In this document: piece by piece, positions 21,632 through 33,222 of the stretch
Layout: each line of letters starts with the position of its first letter
How positions within the stretch are numbered: position 1 is the first letter of the stretch
From: Karstenula rhodostoma CBS 690.94
Taxonomy: Eukaryota > Ascomycota > Dothideomycetes > Pleosporales > Didymosphaeriaceae
DNA: 64,000 nt
Assembly: GCA_010093485.1 (NCBI GenBank)
Contig: MU001514.1
Location: forward strand, 594,266-658,265
Reading direction: 5' to 3'
The notes under the pieces: generated by a model
What the model saw: only the letters and a program-made list of their open reading frames with translations
Told to the model about the DNA's origin: nothing
Database searches by the model: none
Translations under genes and position numbers: made by a program

Positions 21632-23728
21632 ATGGCAGACGACCAACACAACTTAGAGCGAACTTATTCGCGGGAAAGTCGCCTGCAGCGGGACGGGTTG
21701 GAGCAGGAAGCTACGCCTGTTGCTCTGGTCCGCAGTGTGACGCAACGCAGCCGACGTACGTCCAACAGCAGTTGTTATGCACCTTGACCCACGTGGGCAA
21801 CACGAGTGCTGCAAGCAGATCTGAGAGATTATAGGAGCGTCCCGCGCGCGAATAACTACCATTTACGATCTTGACATTGAGCCGGCATCGGACGGGGAGA
21901 AGTGCGATGAGGCAAAAGAGAGTGCATCGACGGAGTCGTGCTCAGATGCTGCGGGCGACGATCAACCTGGATATCCGGAGAGAAGAACTATTCGATTTGA
22001 GGATGGGGATCCAGAGAATCCGAACAACTGGGGAAAGGTATAGATGCCTCAATTTGCGTAGAGCTCGACACTAACACCACGTACAGTGGAAGAAGCTGTA
22101 TGCGCTTTTTGTTGCTATAATGAGTGGTGCGTATCAAATCATGTATCTCAGAGCACAGCTAATGGTCACGTAGTCATGAACAGCACGATGGGGTCATCGT
22201 ACGTATCGCTGTCAGAAACGTACAGAGCAATGGCTAATGGCGGGCAGTCTCGCAGCTGGAGCAACCGCACCAATATCGAAACACTTTGGCGTCACGAGCG
22301 AAGCCCAGTTGATATTACCGACCTCTATGTACCTAGTAGGCTACGTCGGTGGCCCTATGATCTGGGGCCCGCTATCTGAATCATACGGCCGCAAATGGGT
22401 CATGATAGGGTCCTTCGCCTACTTCACAGTCTTCGCAATAGCATCTGCCGTCGCGCCAAACTTCGCCGCGCTGGTCGTCTTCCGCTTGATGGTAGGACTC
22501 GGCGGCTCGTGTGCCATTTCGGTCGTCGGCGGCGTCTGCGCAGACATTTACCACGACCCCGTGTCCCGAGGGAGAAGCATGGCAATCTTCATGGTCAGCA
22601 CTCCTCAGCCCGCACGCGATTCTTTCAACAATGCTTATGCGGAGGACAGGCTGCGACGACGTTTGGGCCGATCCTTGGGCCGCCCATCAGCGGGTTCATC
22701 TCGGTGGTCAGCTGGAGCTGGGCGTTCTGGGTCGGGGCTATTTTCGCGGGTGCGTCGTGGCCGCTCTTCTTGTTCTTCCCGGAGACGTACGGCCCGGTGA
22801 TACTGAAGAACCGCGCGCAAAGAATACGCAAGGAGACGGGGGATGTGTCCGTTATCGCGCCCATCGAGCTCGAGAAGACGGATCTCAGACACATTGTCAC
22901 GACGGTGCTGACGCGGCCGCTGCGCATGATCTGCTTCGAGCCGCTCGTCCTGTTCACCTGCTTGTACCTCAGTTTCGCATGTGCGTCCCCCCCCCCTTCT
23001 CTCTCCTTCGCACCCACAGCTAACCCCCGCCTTCCCCAGACGCAATCTTCTACATCTACTTCCAGTCCTTCCCCCTCATCTTCACCGACATCTACCACTT
23101 CAACGCCGGCCTCGAAGGCCTCACCTTCCTCCCCATCGGGCTCGGCGCCATCATCTCCGCCGTCCTCTACCTCACCTGGGACGTCATCCTGCGCCGCGCC
23201 CAAGCCGCCAACAAGCCCTGGTCCCGCAACGAGGAAATGCGCCGCCTTCCGCTCGCCTGCATCGCCGGCCCCTTCTTCGTCATCAGCAGCTTCTGGCTCG
23301 GTTGGACCGCGCGCGCAGACATCCACTGGATCGTGCCCTGCCTGGCCTCGATGCTCTTCGGCATGGGCTATCTGTGTCTCTTCATGGCGCTGCTGAACTA
23401 CCTCGTCGACGCGTATGAGGTCTTCGCCGCGTCGGCCATGGCGGCTGCGTCGCTGTCGCGGTCTTCCTTCGGCGCAGTTCTCCCGTTTGCCGCGAAGCCC
23501 ATGTATCGCGCGATGGGTGTTGCGTGGGCGACAAGTCTGCTCGGGTTCGTGAGCGTTGGGTTGTGCGTTGTGCCGTTTGTGTTTTTGAAATGGGGCGGGA
23601 AGATGAGGGAGAAGAGTAAGTTTTGTCAGTATTTGTTGGCGAAGAAGCAAGAGGAGGCGGAGGAGCGGGAGAGGGAGAGGGCGAGGGACGAGAAAGGGGC
23701 GAGGGAGGGGCGCTTGGAGGACGTGTGA
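21632..23728 (+). CDS. MFS transporter, DHA1 (drug/polyamine) type
   Basis: Seven exons: 21632-21755, 21835-22037, 22087-22126, 22174-22198, 22248-22593, 22650-22980 and 23040-23728, giving 585 residues. The cytosolic N-terminus ends in the family signature DPENPNNWGKWKKLYALF. Twelve helices follow. Between helices 2 and 3 sits the MFS motif GPLSESYGRKWVM, helix 4 has FRLMVGLGGSCAISVVGG, and helix 5 carries the antiporter motif C region (GPILGPPISGFIS). The C-terminal tail is a run of charged residues (EEAEERERERARDEK). This is the drug:H+ antiporter 1 branch that includes the yeast polyamine exporters Tpo1-4 and Flu1-like proteins, in the plasma membrane. Substrate not predictable. Two exons are only 40 and 25 nt. 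No biosynthetic gene cluster surrounds it. Confidence 0.92.
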
Positions 23729-25870
23729 TACCCAAGGCTTGTGATGTGTGTTAGTGTTGGGGAACGGCGAAAGACATTTCTAGACATGGCTATGCACTTT
23801 TCCTCGAAGCGCGTGCGAGCGTACATGAGGTATCGAGTTGGCAACGCATCTTGCATACTCTGGGTCTCACGGAATGTCTCATGGCGGCGCGGTGGAATGG
23901 TTTCGTCGCGCTTCGAGAGTCTTGTCTGCAGCTCTGTAAGCCGCCAGCTAAGGCTCAGGTGTGGGGGTGACTGTCTGTATGCTTCCACTCCAGATATCAT
24001 GTGCACTAGAATCTTGCATACCATCATCAGACTACGCGCTCTGAACCATGCAGGGGACTGTTGGGCCTAGGCCTTCAAGAGAATAACGTTGCGTGAACGA
24101 GAAAAGATCCATCCCATGTTGTAAGATGTAAAAGTATTGAAAGCCCGGCCAAAGAAACGTACGGCCCGTGGAGAAAGTGCGATAGGAAGCGAGATGCATT
24201 GGACCACCTACCATAGCTTTGCTGCTAGAACTGTATTGCCCTAAGCAAGATAAAGACTAGCTACTACGAAAGGGCCTTAGTTGGTTGCTTGAGCAGTGAG
24301 GCTCTTAGGCCTCCAGAAAGCTATCTTTGCAACAGTCTTTATAACACTCCCATCTTACACCGACCGATGACATGTCTCGGCTGCTCTCACTCCCGCCATC
24401 AGCCACCGCGCATCGCCTCACCGCTAGCGCACGTGGTAGGTGTCGGTCGTAAAGCAAGACAGCCATGTGGATTTGGATTTGTCTCAGCGCAACCATAATA
24501 CCCCGTGCGTGGCAGTCTGTATACCGCACCCAAGCCCTGCCCACAGTCGTGGCAGCGCGGCGGCGGCTAGACGTACACAAACGCAGTCGCCACAACCCTA
24601 TTGTATCGCACCGCACCCTCGTCCACGACCATGATGGATCCAGCCCGTCGACTGTCCCAACGCAGCCACGGAACCTCCACCACCGGCCAGGCATCTCGAG
24701 ATCGCCACCAGGATGCGCTACGCTCGCGCCCTCCCATCCACTCGCGCCCTCGCCCCGCACGCGCCACCATCTCCACACAAGCGCTTACACCTGCCAGCGG
24801 CGGGAGGTGATTGGCTAGCCGTGTTTTGCTGCTGGAAGCGGTGGTATTAATGGCCTTTGGATCTGGGATGAGGATGATGGCAGGGGAGGTGGGAAATTAG
24901 CGGGCTATACTTGTATGTAGAAGGATGGGGATGTTATGTTTTGGTCGTACGGGCGGCTCTGCGGGAGGGTGGGGACGGCGGTGTGTAGGGTACATGATGG
25001 ATGATGGAAGAGGGCAGGGTATAGGCATGTGGAGGTGAATGTCTATTTCCGTGTGTATGTGCAGGTGTTGCTTGCGCGAGAAAGGCGCAAGAGATGAGCA
25101 GAGCACATCACATCACATTCCGCGACAACAACAACAATACTCACACAGCCATCTCTACTCTACCCATCCCCTTCAAAGCGTGCACCCCTCATCGCTCACC
25201 ACGCGCCTCCCCCCACCCAATCACCACCCCTCGATCCCATACCCACCCATTCCCTCCAGTCCATCTATTTTAACACCCCATCTCGGGCACCATCCCCAAA
25301 GCAGCAGGCCCGCAACGCACGACAGCCCCGTGCGGGCGGCACCTCGCGACCTCGCGACCCGCCGCGCCTGCGCCCGCCCAATCAGCAGCCCGGGACGCTA
25401 TTTTTGCGCCATGCTGGCGCCAACGGCCGGGCGGGAGGTTGGGTTGCCAAACGTCGAGGATGGGGTGTATATAATGCGGGGGATGGGGACGGACAAGAGT
25501 CGCAGTATTCGCAGTCCAAGTTCGAGCTTGCTATTGCTACACTTTTGAGAAAGACTAGGGTAGGCAGGAGCGATCGTTCTGTTCATCGGTTGTTTACTTC
25601 ACTTCACTTCACTTGGTTTCCGGTTTCCTGTTTCGTTTTGTTTCGTTTCTACACACCGCACTTGGGATCTGGATCTCAATCTTTCTTTCGTGTCTTCCGT
25701 CTTCCTATACGATACCCTGCCGACCTGCCTGCCTGTTTCTATTTTCCGTCGGTCGTCCAAGTTCGACAAACGCTATTTCGGTACCGGATATCGAGAGAGC
25801 GCTGTGGGATATACTACCTGCGACACTTTCGGCCTTTGATCCCATCCTCCTTCGAAACACACAACCAACC
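23729..25870. other. Long intergenic region, promoter at its 3' end
   Basis: About 2.1 kb. Its 3' part holds the TATA box and a long pyrimidine-rich 5' leader (about 25500-25870) of the DUF3455 gene. The stretch 25130-25290 is CA/CCA-rich on the plus strand. No ORF in it has a recognisable domain, and I see no RNA gene. Confidence 0.45.
25468..25475 (+). promoter_or_regulatory. TATA box of DUF3455 gene
   Basis: TATATAAT in a GC-rich surrounding, about 400 nt before the start codon. If this is the real box the 5' leader is near 370 nt, unless it contains an unseen intron. Confidence 0.5.
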
Positions 25871-26641
25871 ATGCTCTTCTCAAAGACCCTCGTCCTGGCC
25901 ATGGCCTTCGCGCCCGCTGTCTTGGCCGCCCCGACACCCTCCCACACCCTCGGCGACCTCGCAAAGCGCTACCTCAGCCCGGACACCGTCCGCAAGCTCG
26001 AGGACGGCGCGTGCGACCTCTCCAAGGCAGTCATGCCAATTGGTACGTCCCCTTTCTCCCGCACACTTCCCACGTCCAACTAACTAACACACGCAGCACC
26101 CAACCCTCTCCCCGCCGTGTCCTCGGGCCTCACCCTCGGCCACGTCGCCATCGGCCGCGGCACGCAGAACTACACGTGCGCGTCGTCGACGTCGGCCGAC
26201 GTCCCGAAGCTGCAAGGCGCAAACGCAACCCTCTACAACGTGACGTGCTACTCGGTGCGCGCGCCGTCCGTCCTGTCTTCCATCCCCGCCATCGCCCTCA
26301 ACCAGGCCATCGACCTCAACCAGGACGTCCAGAAGTACACCGTCTCGGGCCACCACGAGTTCACCTCCGCAGGCGTCCCGCTGTTCCTGCTCAAGACGGA
26401 CAAGAACAACTACGGCTACGTGCAGGCCAAGAGCGCCGCCAACAGCACCGCCCCGACGGGCGCCGTAAAGGGCGAGAACGGGCTCGGGAGCGTCCCGTGG
26501 CTGAAGCTGGTCGCCGTCGAGGGCGATTACAAAGAGATCTACCGGCTGCAGACGGCGGGCGGCGTGGCGCCCAAGACGTGCGACGGCCAGGCCGCCAAGT
26601 TCTACGTGCAGTATGCTGCTGAGTACTGGTTTTGGAAATAG
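25871..26641 (+). CDS. Secreted DUF3455 family protein
   Basis: Exons 25871-26042 and 26097-26641 give 238 residues. The N-terminus is a clear signal peptide (MLFSKTLVLAMAFAPAVLAAP, cleavage near A20). After a short pro-like stretch comes the DUF3455 core starting LPAVSSGLTLGHVAIGRGTQNYTCA, with conserved GHHEF (here VSGHHEFTSAGVPLF), SVPWLKLVA and the end QTAGGVAPKTCDG followed by the aromatic AAEYWFWK. Such proteins are abundant in filamentous ascomycetes and are secreted or wall-associated; their biochemical role is unknown. Three NxT/S sites suggest glycosylation (NYT, NAT, NST). The gene converges on GPI3 with 246 nt between. Confidence 0.9.
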
Positions 26642-26887
26642 TATGCTAGCGGGGAGGGAGACGGCGAGCCTGAGGGCGGGCAGATATCCTGTACAGAGCA
26701 TTGGGCGGCGTTTTGAACCTTCTTCTATAGCGATCGGCATTATCAGTGCTGCGGTCGCTATCGCTTCGGACCCATGGTCGGAGTAGACGTGGCCTGGGGT
26801 AATTCGGATAATCAAATAAACTCTTGAACATCTACAAATGGGTATCGTGCTTTATGTGCCAATGGCTCTTGTATATGGCGAGCCTCA

Positions 26888-28564
26888 TCACTCACTTCCT
26901 CGACGGCGCATGTCTCGCTTGCGTAGTATTGCCTCCGCCTCTTCCGCCATGTCTGTGGTCTTTACTTCTCCTCTTCCGAGAACCTTCTTCGGCCAATTCC
27001 TGCATATGTCGATGCGAGACCGAGGAGCGAAAATCTCCAGGATGATGAAGAGCAGGTAGTCCACAACCGCGCACAGACAGAAAAGCTTGCCGGCCCAGAT
27101 TCCGCAGCCGTAGTATCGCTTGAGCCGATCGATGAGTGCAAAGCTTCGTACTCCAGGGTGGCCATGTGCTGCATCGCCTCCGTAGAAGTCCTCGGACCCC
27201 ACAGCCCCGACGACGCCGTCATAAACTCTCTCGGTGCGCCCAGCGACATCGGTCCACGAGTACATCTGCTTAACCTGACCGTGGAACAAGTCCGTCCGTA
27301 CCTTACCTTCTCGCAGCTTCGCTATGGCGCGTCCCGTGGCTGCGACAATATCATCTTCCTCTGGCGCGGCAAACTCAGTCATATGGTTGGGCAAGACCTC
27401 AGGTACGCCGCCCACGCGCGTGCAGACGACATACAGCCCGCACGATGCTGCCTCGACGATGACGGTCCCGAACGCCTCCGTGAGCGATGGATTGAGAAAG
27501 ATGTGCCCCTGCACCATGACGTCGCGCACTTCTTCATGGCGCACCGCTCCCAGGAGGAGGATCCTGTCTTGTAGGACATTTGTCTCGATCATTTGCTCCA
27601 GGTCTATTGCTTTTGGGCCTGTGCCAGCGACTATGAAACGGACGTTTGGATGCGACGCGAGCACTCGGGGTATGGCTGCGATGAGGAGGTCCACGCCTTT
27701 GTTGTAGAAGAGTCGCATGATGGCTACAATCGTTATCGTATCGTCCGGTCCGAGAGGTTGTGGAGGCCCGGGGACATTGTTGCGGCGAGGATCACTGGAA
27801 TGGTGGGATAGCGGTCGGAAGTTCTCGGCGACGACGGCATTTGGGATGACAGAGACCATGAGCGGGTCTAGCGATGCCCGCAAGACGCAGTTCTCTTTAC
27901 TGGAACTGTTCAGTGCTCGATCCTGGGAGAGATCTGGCTACGTACCACGTATGACTGACGCAAATGACATGGTCGACATCGCTCAAGGTGAACTTGAGGA
28001 GTTTATTCGTGAGAATGCTTCCAGCATCTGCGAAGCCAAAGAGGCTGTGGTCTGTGAACACAGTATACAGCCCCATGGTTCGCGCGTGAAGTATAGCCTC
28101 ATTGCAGAGGTTGCTGAGACTGGCGTGGCCATGTACTATCTCGATTTGCTCGCGGATTACGATGTTCCGGAAGATGGGGAAGAAGGAGAAGACGGTTGGG
28201 AACGTGGTCTCGCGGTAGACAGTCCAGAAGGGGACATAGTAGACTTTGAGGCCATTGGTGAGGTAGCGAACTCCTTTACGTCCCTTGAATGCGTGGGTGA
28301 TGACAATGACCTTGTGGCCACGGTTGATGAGTTTCTGGTTGCGTGAGTGCGTGATTACGACGTTGGTGGGGCAACTCACACTGGAAAGCTGGTATATGTG
28401 ACTTTCGACTCCGCCTGGAGCCAATTAGACTGCGCATTATGTGTGCTTCCGGTCGCGCATACCAGGCTGCGGGTAGAAGTTGTCGCTAACCATGCTGTGG
28501 ACGAATGAGCTTCAGACGGGTGACGGATGCATGGCAGATGAGCATACGCGATATTGTAAGGCAT
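26888..28564 (-). CDS. GPI3: GPI-GlcNAc transferase catalytic subunit GPI3/PIG-A
   Basis: Five exons on the minus strand: 28564-28548, 28494-28463, 28414-28380, 28334-27946 and 27899-26888, giving 494 residues. Splicing rebuilds the family's start [20 protein letters not shown], then [23 protein letters not shown] glycosyltransferase fold follows, with [20 protein letters not shown], the hinge CVSHTCKEN and the C-terminal lobe with FNK-type [16 protein letters not shown] and the EX7E motif in [20 protein letters not shown] single helix near 420-440 ([19 protein letters not shown]) anchors it in the ER membrane. It transfers GlcNAc to phosphatidylinositol, the first step of GPI-anchor synthesis, within the GPI-GnT complex. 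The first three exons are only 17, 32 and 35 nt and are easily missed by gene finders. Confidence 0.96.
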
Positions 28565-28805
28565 GGCGACTCTTTCGAGGACGGTATCCTCGAGCGTGCA
28601 GAGACGATTTATGCATAGCCATTCATTCCAAGAATTGTGGTGGCAGGCAGAATTGTATCATGCGCTGAGTTACCCCACGCTGCGCGACGCGGTGGAGGTC
28701 CGCGTCGGCGGTTGTTGGTGCCGCGAAATCTTGGCACTGAACTTTTTGGAAACTGCGACCGCGAGAAGAACCACGGTCGCACTATTCCACCACAACCCAA
28801 GCAAG
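28565..28805. promoter_or_regulatory. Divergent promoter GPI3 / DBP6-like
   Basis: The 241 nt between the start codons must serve both genes. No TATA box is evident. The plus-strand frame is open across it, which can mislead start prediction for the helicase. Confidence 0.5.
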
Positions 28806-31166
28806 ATGGCGCCTATGTTCGGGAGCACTCAGCGCTGGGCTCCACCTACTAAGGCGCAGAAGCCGGAGGATGCGCCTCCCACGCAAGCACAGTCAAGTCC
28901 ATTCGGGACCTCGCAACGCTGGCAGCCACCGACAGCTTCGCCTTCCCAGCCGGCACAGTCAAGTGCACTCAGGACCCCCCAACGATGGCAGCCGCCGAAA
29001 GCTGCACCTTCCCAACCGGCACATTCAAGTCCACTCGGGACCCCCCAACGCTCGCAGCCCTCCAAGCCTACGATCCCTTCGCACCCCGCACCAAAGCCCG
29101 CGCCAAAACAGCCCAAGAAGCCCAAGAAGCGAAAGCAAGCATCAGCAACCATGTCTGATTCAGACCAACCCTCGCCCAAGAAGCACAAGGCCATGCTGGC
29201 CAAGTTCGAAAAAGTTTCACGCAAGCCCAAAGAGCAACCTCGGCCAGATGAGCAGGAAAGCAAGCCAGAGCCAGTGCTCCGAGACCTACAGCCTCTCCCT
29301 CAGCCCGCACCTGTGTCCGAGCCCGCATTCAAGCCGACCTTCTCAGCTTTGCCAACGTGGCTATCCCAGCCCATCACCGTCGAAGCTTCCAAGCGCGTAC
29401 CGTTCGATCAGCTGGGTGTCGAGGCTTCTTTTTTGAAGAAGCTGGCGAAACATGGATACACCGACGCTCTGGCTGTGCAGTCTGCGCTCCTGCCGATGCT
29501 TCAACCCGGGTACAAACAGCATCAGGGCGACATCTGCGTATCGGCCAGCACAGGTTCCGGCAAGACAATGGCATATCTTCTGCCCATCGCCGAAGCGCTG
29601 AAAGACCGCACTACGCCCGTCCTATCGGCTATCATTGTTGTTCCAACGCGACAACTCGTGGATCAAGCACTCAAGGTCGCACAAGAACTCTGTGCTGGAA
29701 CAAAGATCAAGGTTGGAACCGCGGTAGGAAGCGTTCCCTTTGCTACCGAGCAGAAGCAACTGGTTAAAATGAGAGGGCAGTACGACCCTAAAAGAGCGGC
29801 AGCCCTGCACGAGAAAGCCAAGCAACAAAGTATGACAGGCTTTGTGGAGAACCGTGGTCTGATGGATGATCTGATGACACTACATGCCGACCAGGTGCCA
29901 CAATACGATTCTGGGGTCGACATCCTCATCTGCACCCCTGGAAGATTGGTCGAGCACATCGAATCTACAACTGGCTTTCTCCTGCGCTCTATCAGGTGGC
30001 TGGTCATCGACGAAGCAGACCAGCTGCTCAACCAAGAATTCCAAAGCTGGTCAAGGGTCCTGATGTCAACTCTGGAGGCCGAGACCCCCGAGGACTTGAT
30101 GGATGCACAGGAACGGCTTCGCAAAGACAGGCAGCTTTCAGGACGTGGGTCATTTCTACCGCCTTCGTCCGCGCGCCGAATAACCAAAGTCATTCTCAGT
30201 GCTACGATGGAGAAGGATTTAACCAAACTGGGCGCCTTGAAGCTCAAACGACCCAAGTTCGTCCATGTGCTAGACGAGCAAGAAAGGCCCTTCGCTGCAA
30301 CCGAGGGCGACAGCTTCGACCTTCCCACGACGCTGACCGAGTTCGCCGTCCCGGTTGGCGATGGACAGAGGAAGCCTCTCTACTTGCTGTACCTCTTGCT
30401 GAACAACGTATTCCAATCTTCCAATGGAGACGAACACAAAGAGGCGAGGGATAACGAGATCGATGAAGACTCATCAGAAGATTCATCGGATTCATCGGAT
30501 TCATCGGATTCATCAGACAATTCATCAGACGATTCATCAGACGGTTCATCAGACGGTTCATCCATCGACAGCGAGTCTGATACTGACGAGAAGAACGATG
30601 AGCAGATTGACGACAAGACCAACGAGAAGACATCCGGAAAGCCGTCACTCGCAAACCACAGCAACCGTGTCCTGGTTTTCACCAAGAGCAATGAAAGCGC
30701 ATCACGCCTATCCCACTTGATATCCGTTCTAGAACCATCATTCAAAGAGTATCTCCAAACCATGACTCCCTCGTCAACCGCCAAAGCATCCAAAAAACTA
30801 CTGAAGGCGTTCAGCTCTGGCTCCGTCAAAATACTGGTTGCCTCCGATGCTGCATCACGTGGTCTGGACATTCCCGATATTACGCACGTTGTCAACTACG
30901 ACATCCCGCCCAGCGCTACCAGCTACGTTCACCGCATCGGTCGAACAGCGCGAGCTGGTAAACCAGGTGAAGCCTGGACTTTGGTCACAAAGTCGGAAGC
31001 AGCGTGGTTTTGGAAACAACTGGCAAAGGGCGACAACATTCGAAGAGGCGACAAGAAGGTTGCGCGCGTGGAATGGAAAGAGCGCAGCGTGGAGTACAAC
31101 AGGAGGAGGACGTACGAGGCAGCTTTGGCGGAACTGCAGGAAGCTGTTGCGGGCACAGACGGATGA
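28806..31166 (+). CDS. DBP6: DEAD-box RNA helicase, DBP6/DDX51-like
   Basis: Intronless, 786 residues from the ATG at 28806 (MAPMFGSTQRWAPP). An upstream in-frame ATG at 28563 was rejected because it overlaps the GPI3 start and would add promoter-like sequence. The leader (about 1-200) is Pro/Gln-rich with repeats ending in a basic KKPKKRKQ signal. Helicase motifs are all present: Walker A (STGSGKT, about 248-254), VVPTRQL, DEAD at 402-405, SAT at 465-467, and HRIGRTARAG at about 709-718. An acidic Ser/Asp insert lies at about 557-595. The DEAD-box with a long insertion before motif Ib and an FG/LPTWLSQP lead-in fits Dbp6/DDX51, needed for 60S ribosome assembly in the nucleolus. A different ribosomal DEAD-box paralogue is the alternative. 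Confidence 0.85.
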   Translation: MAPMFGSTQRWAPPTKAQKPEDAPPTQAQSSPFGTSQRWQPPTASPSQPAQSSALRTPQRWQPPKAAPSQPAHSSPLGTPQRSQPSKPTIPSHPAPKPAPKQPKKPKKRKQASATMSDSDQPSPKKHKAMLAKFEKVSRKPKEQPRPDEQESKPEPVLRDLQPLPQPAPVSEPAFKPTFSALPTWLSQPITVEASKRVPFDQLGVEASFLKKLAKHGYTDALAVQSALLPMLQPGYKQHQGDICVSASTGSGKTMAYLLPIAEALKDRTTPVLSAIIVVPTRQLVDQALKVAQELCAGTKIKVGTAVGSVPFATEQKQLVKMRGQYDPKRAAALHEKAKQQSMTGFVENRGLMDDLMTLHADQVPQYDSGVDILICTPGRLVEHIESTTGFLLRSIRWLVIDEADQLLNQEFQSWSRVLMSTLEAETPEDLMDAQERLRKDRQLSGRGSFLPPSSARRITKVILSATMEKDLTKLGALKLKRPKFVHVLDEQERPFAATEGDSFDLPTTLTEFAVPVGDGQRKPLYLLYLLLNNVFQSSNGDEHKEARDNEIDEDSSEDSSDSSDSSDSSDNSSDDSSDGSSDGSSIDSESDTDEKNDEQIDDKTNEKTSGKPSLANHSNRVLVFTKSNESASRLSHLISVLEPSFKEYLQTMTPSSTAKASKKLLKAFSSGSVKILVASDAASRGLDIPDITHVVNYDIPPSATSYVHRIGRTARAGKPGEAWTLVTKSEAAWFWKQLAKGDNIRRGDKKVARVEWKERSVEYNRRRTYEAALAELQEAVAGTDG

Positions 31167-33222
31167 GTTCGGCGCAACTGACGGTGACGATGGCAACGGT
31201 TATTGCTACTGAGTATTGACTATTGACGGAGTCCGTCCAGAATAGTTAATACACATACTGTATCGCTCTCCATGGGGCCACGGCAGCGCTACCGGTGAGT
31301 ACACCCGCATGAGGAAGGCTGATAGGGACCCAACGCCGGGCTCCGACTTTTGCCCACACCAAAGGAGGCTATTCGGCGCATCCGTCGACGTCTACATGGC
31401 GACATTAGACGATGTAGTGACGGGCTATCACATGCGGTCCAGCCGCCGGACGAAGCACGGCCTCTTCGGCGCACAGTCCATTGATCATTCGCATTCATAG
31501 ACGAGCTAGACACGGCCATCGGTGCCCACCGTACCACATAGCTGTCAATCGAAGTTGGACGAGAAACGTGGCTGTCGTATTTGAAGCCACGCCGCCAATC
31601 GATGCCCAGTGTAACACGCCCTCGAGTGGCATTGTGATAAGCTTCGACACCGAAGCTTCTGCGTACAAAGAAGTCTTGGTCACAGTGCTTGGTACCCTCC
31701 TATCTCTCGTTTTCTAGGTTCATCCCCATGCTGTGGCCCAGAGACCCGGGTTGGTGGTGTGCGAGGGGCATATGGGCGGTGGACCTCCATCCCGAAAGCG
31801 GCAGGTGCTACAGCTATTCGACCATCTTCACGCTACGCCAGGTTTTGGTTGGCGAAAGTGTTCATTTTGCAGCAGACGTGACTACGCTGCGCAAGGCAGC
31901 TGCCAAAAGTCATTGGTGGCTAGCTTTGAGACGGCGCAATGTAAAGCTGCTTCTTTGAAGGCTAGTGCCCACTACTACTTGCATGCGCGAGTGTGTAAAG
32001 CTTTCTTCAACGACACCCAACTTCCCTTATCACTCCCGTGTTCGTATAAGCGCATTTACCTGGTCTAATAAGTGATCGGCACCACGGGAGAATCTAAATC
32101 CTTCGAGCGATTGGCGGGGATGCCGTTGGAGCTTGCCGCCACACTCTGCACTTCGCCCCCCACTGTCGCATTCGATCGCACCGCGATGGCAACATCTTGC
32201 GAGCTGAAAACACCATCTCATTATCAAGAGTCGGAGTCAATGATGGAAGCGGACATGGGATGAACAGTCGTTCAGGGGTAACAGGCTGTCACTCGGCTTT
32301 TCCTCGCCGTTCAAGCTGCCGAGTTCGGTCAGTCTAGCCACAACGCTTGAAACACTTTCATCCCGTCGGCCAATCTGCTATCGCGACATCGACAAATCAC
32401 CAAGCATTTCCACCTCTAAGAGACTGCGACAAGGAATCTTGCATTCGCCAAGGTACAAGGGATATTGCTTGTTTGCAAGCTTCACCCTCGACGAACGGGA
32501 CATGTTTGCTCTAACACCATCGTCAATCCCTCCAATGCACTCCATTAACGCTGATCACTAGCGCCCGATCGTCGAGATTCATCCGCTCATTTAGCATACT
32601 CGCCAATGGTACCGCAAGGCTAGTGTCGCTGTCCATGGCGGCGACCACTTGATGTTATGAAGTGCGGGCCGCCTGGAGCAAACGCTTGTGGAAGCTCAGA
32701 GCCCCTTCAATCATATCAGCGGCCAATTGCCGAGGATCTACGCTCGCGATGTATACTCACATCACTAGGAGAGTTAGATCATGTTTGATACCGGGTTCCT
32801 AGCCACACCGGTCGTGGCTGCAATGGTGGTGGCCTGGATAAGCTGCATGGTCATGTCCGGCCGACGATCTCAAACCGGAAGGTTAGTTTATGCTGACGAT
32901 CACTTACATCTGCCCGAACAACTGTACCTGCCAAGAAAGGCTTCGCCGTTGAATGAGGTGCTCATATCGTTTGATGAGCAAAGGCGAGCCCCGCACAACT
33001 GGGCGTTTACCAGGTGATCTTTTGGTACACCGCGACATCATAGGGCAGGTGGACCATAACCCCATGTACGAGTTATGTGCGACAAACACTCGAGTAAGTA
33101 TAAAGAGATGCGTGGTCCCGCACATTCCACAAGCTTCATCCTCACTCTGGGCAATCTTCCTTGAGGACCTCATTCACTCTCCATCCCATTCTCCAGGCCA
33201 GCGCTTGTAACGGGTCAACACG
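31167..33222. other. Long intergenic region, nothing recognised
   Basis: About 2.05 kb between the helicase and the aspartic protease. Its 3' end carries the protease TATA box. Open frames such as 31481-31717, 31733-32068 and 32781-33017 have no recognisable domain and no splice partner I can see. Confidence 0.4.
33099..33105 (+). promoter_or_regulatory. TATA box of aspartic protease gene
   Basis: TATAAAG about 120 nt before the start codon, leaving a short leader with a pyrimidine-rich stretch. Confidence 0.5.

Noticed and set aside
22625..23650. A 341-codon minus-strand frame
   Set aside because: It is antisense to the MFS transporter exons 6-7 and has shadow-type composition.
28563..28805. 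Upstream extension of the DBP6-like helicase to the ATG at 28563
   Set aside because: It overlaps the GPI3 start codon region, leaves no promoter for either gene and adds sequence unlike helicase leaders.
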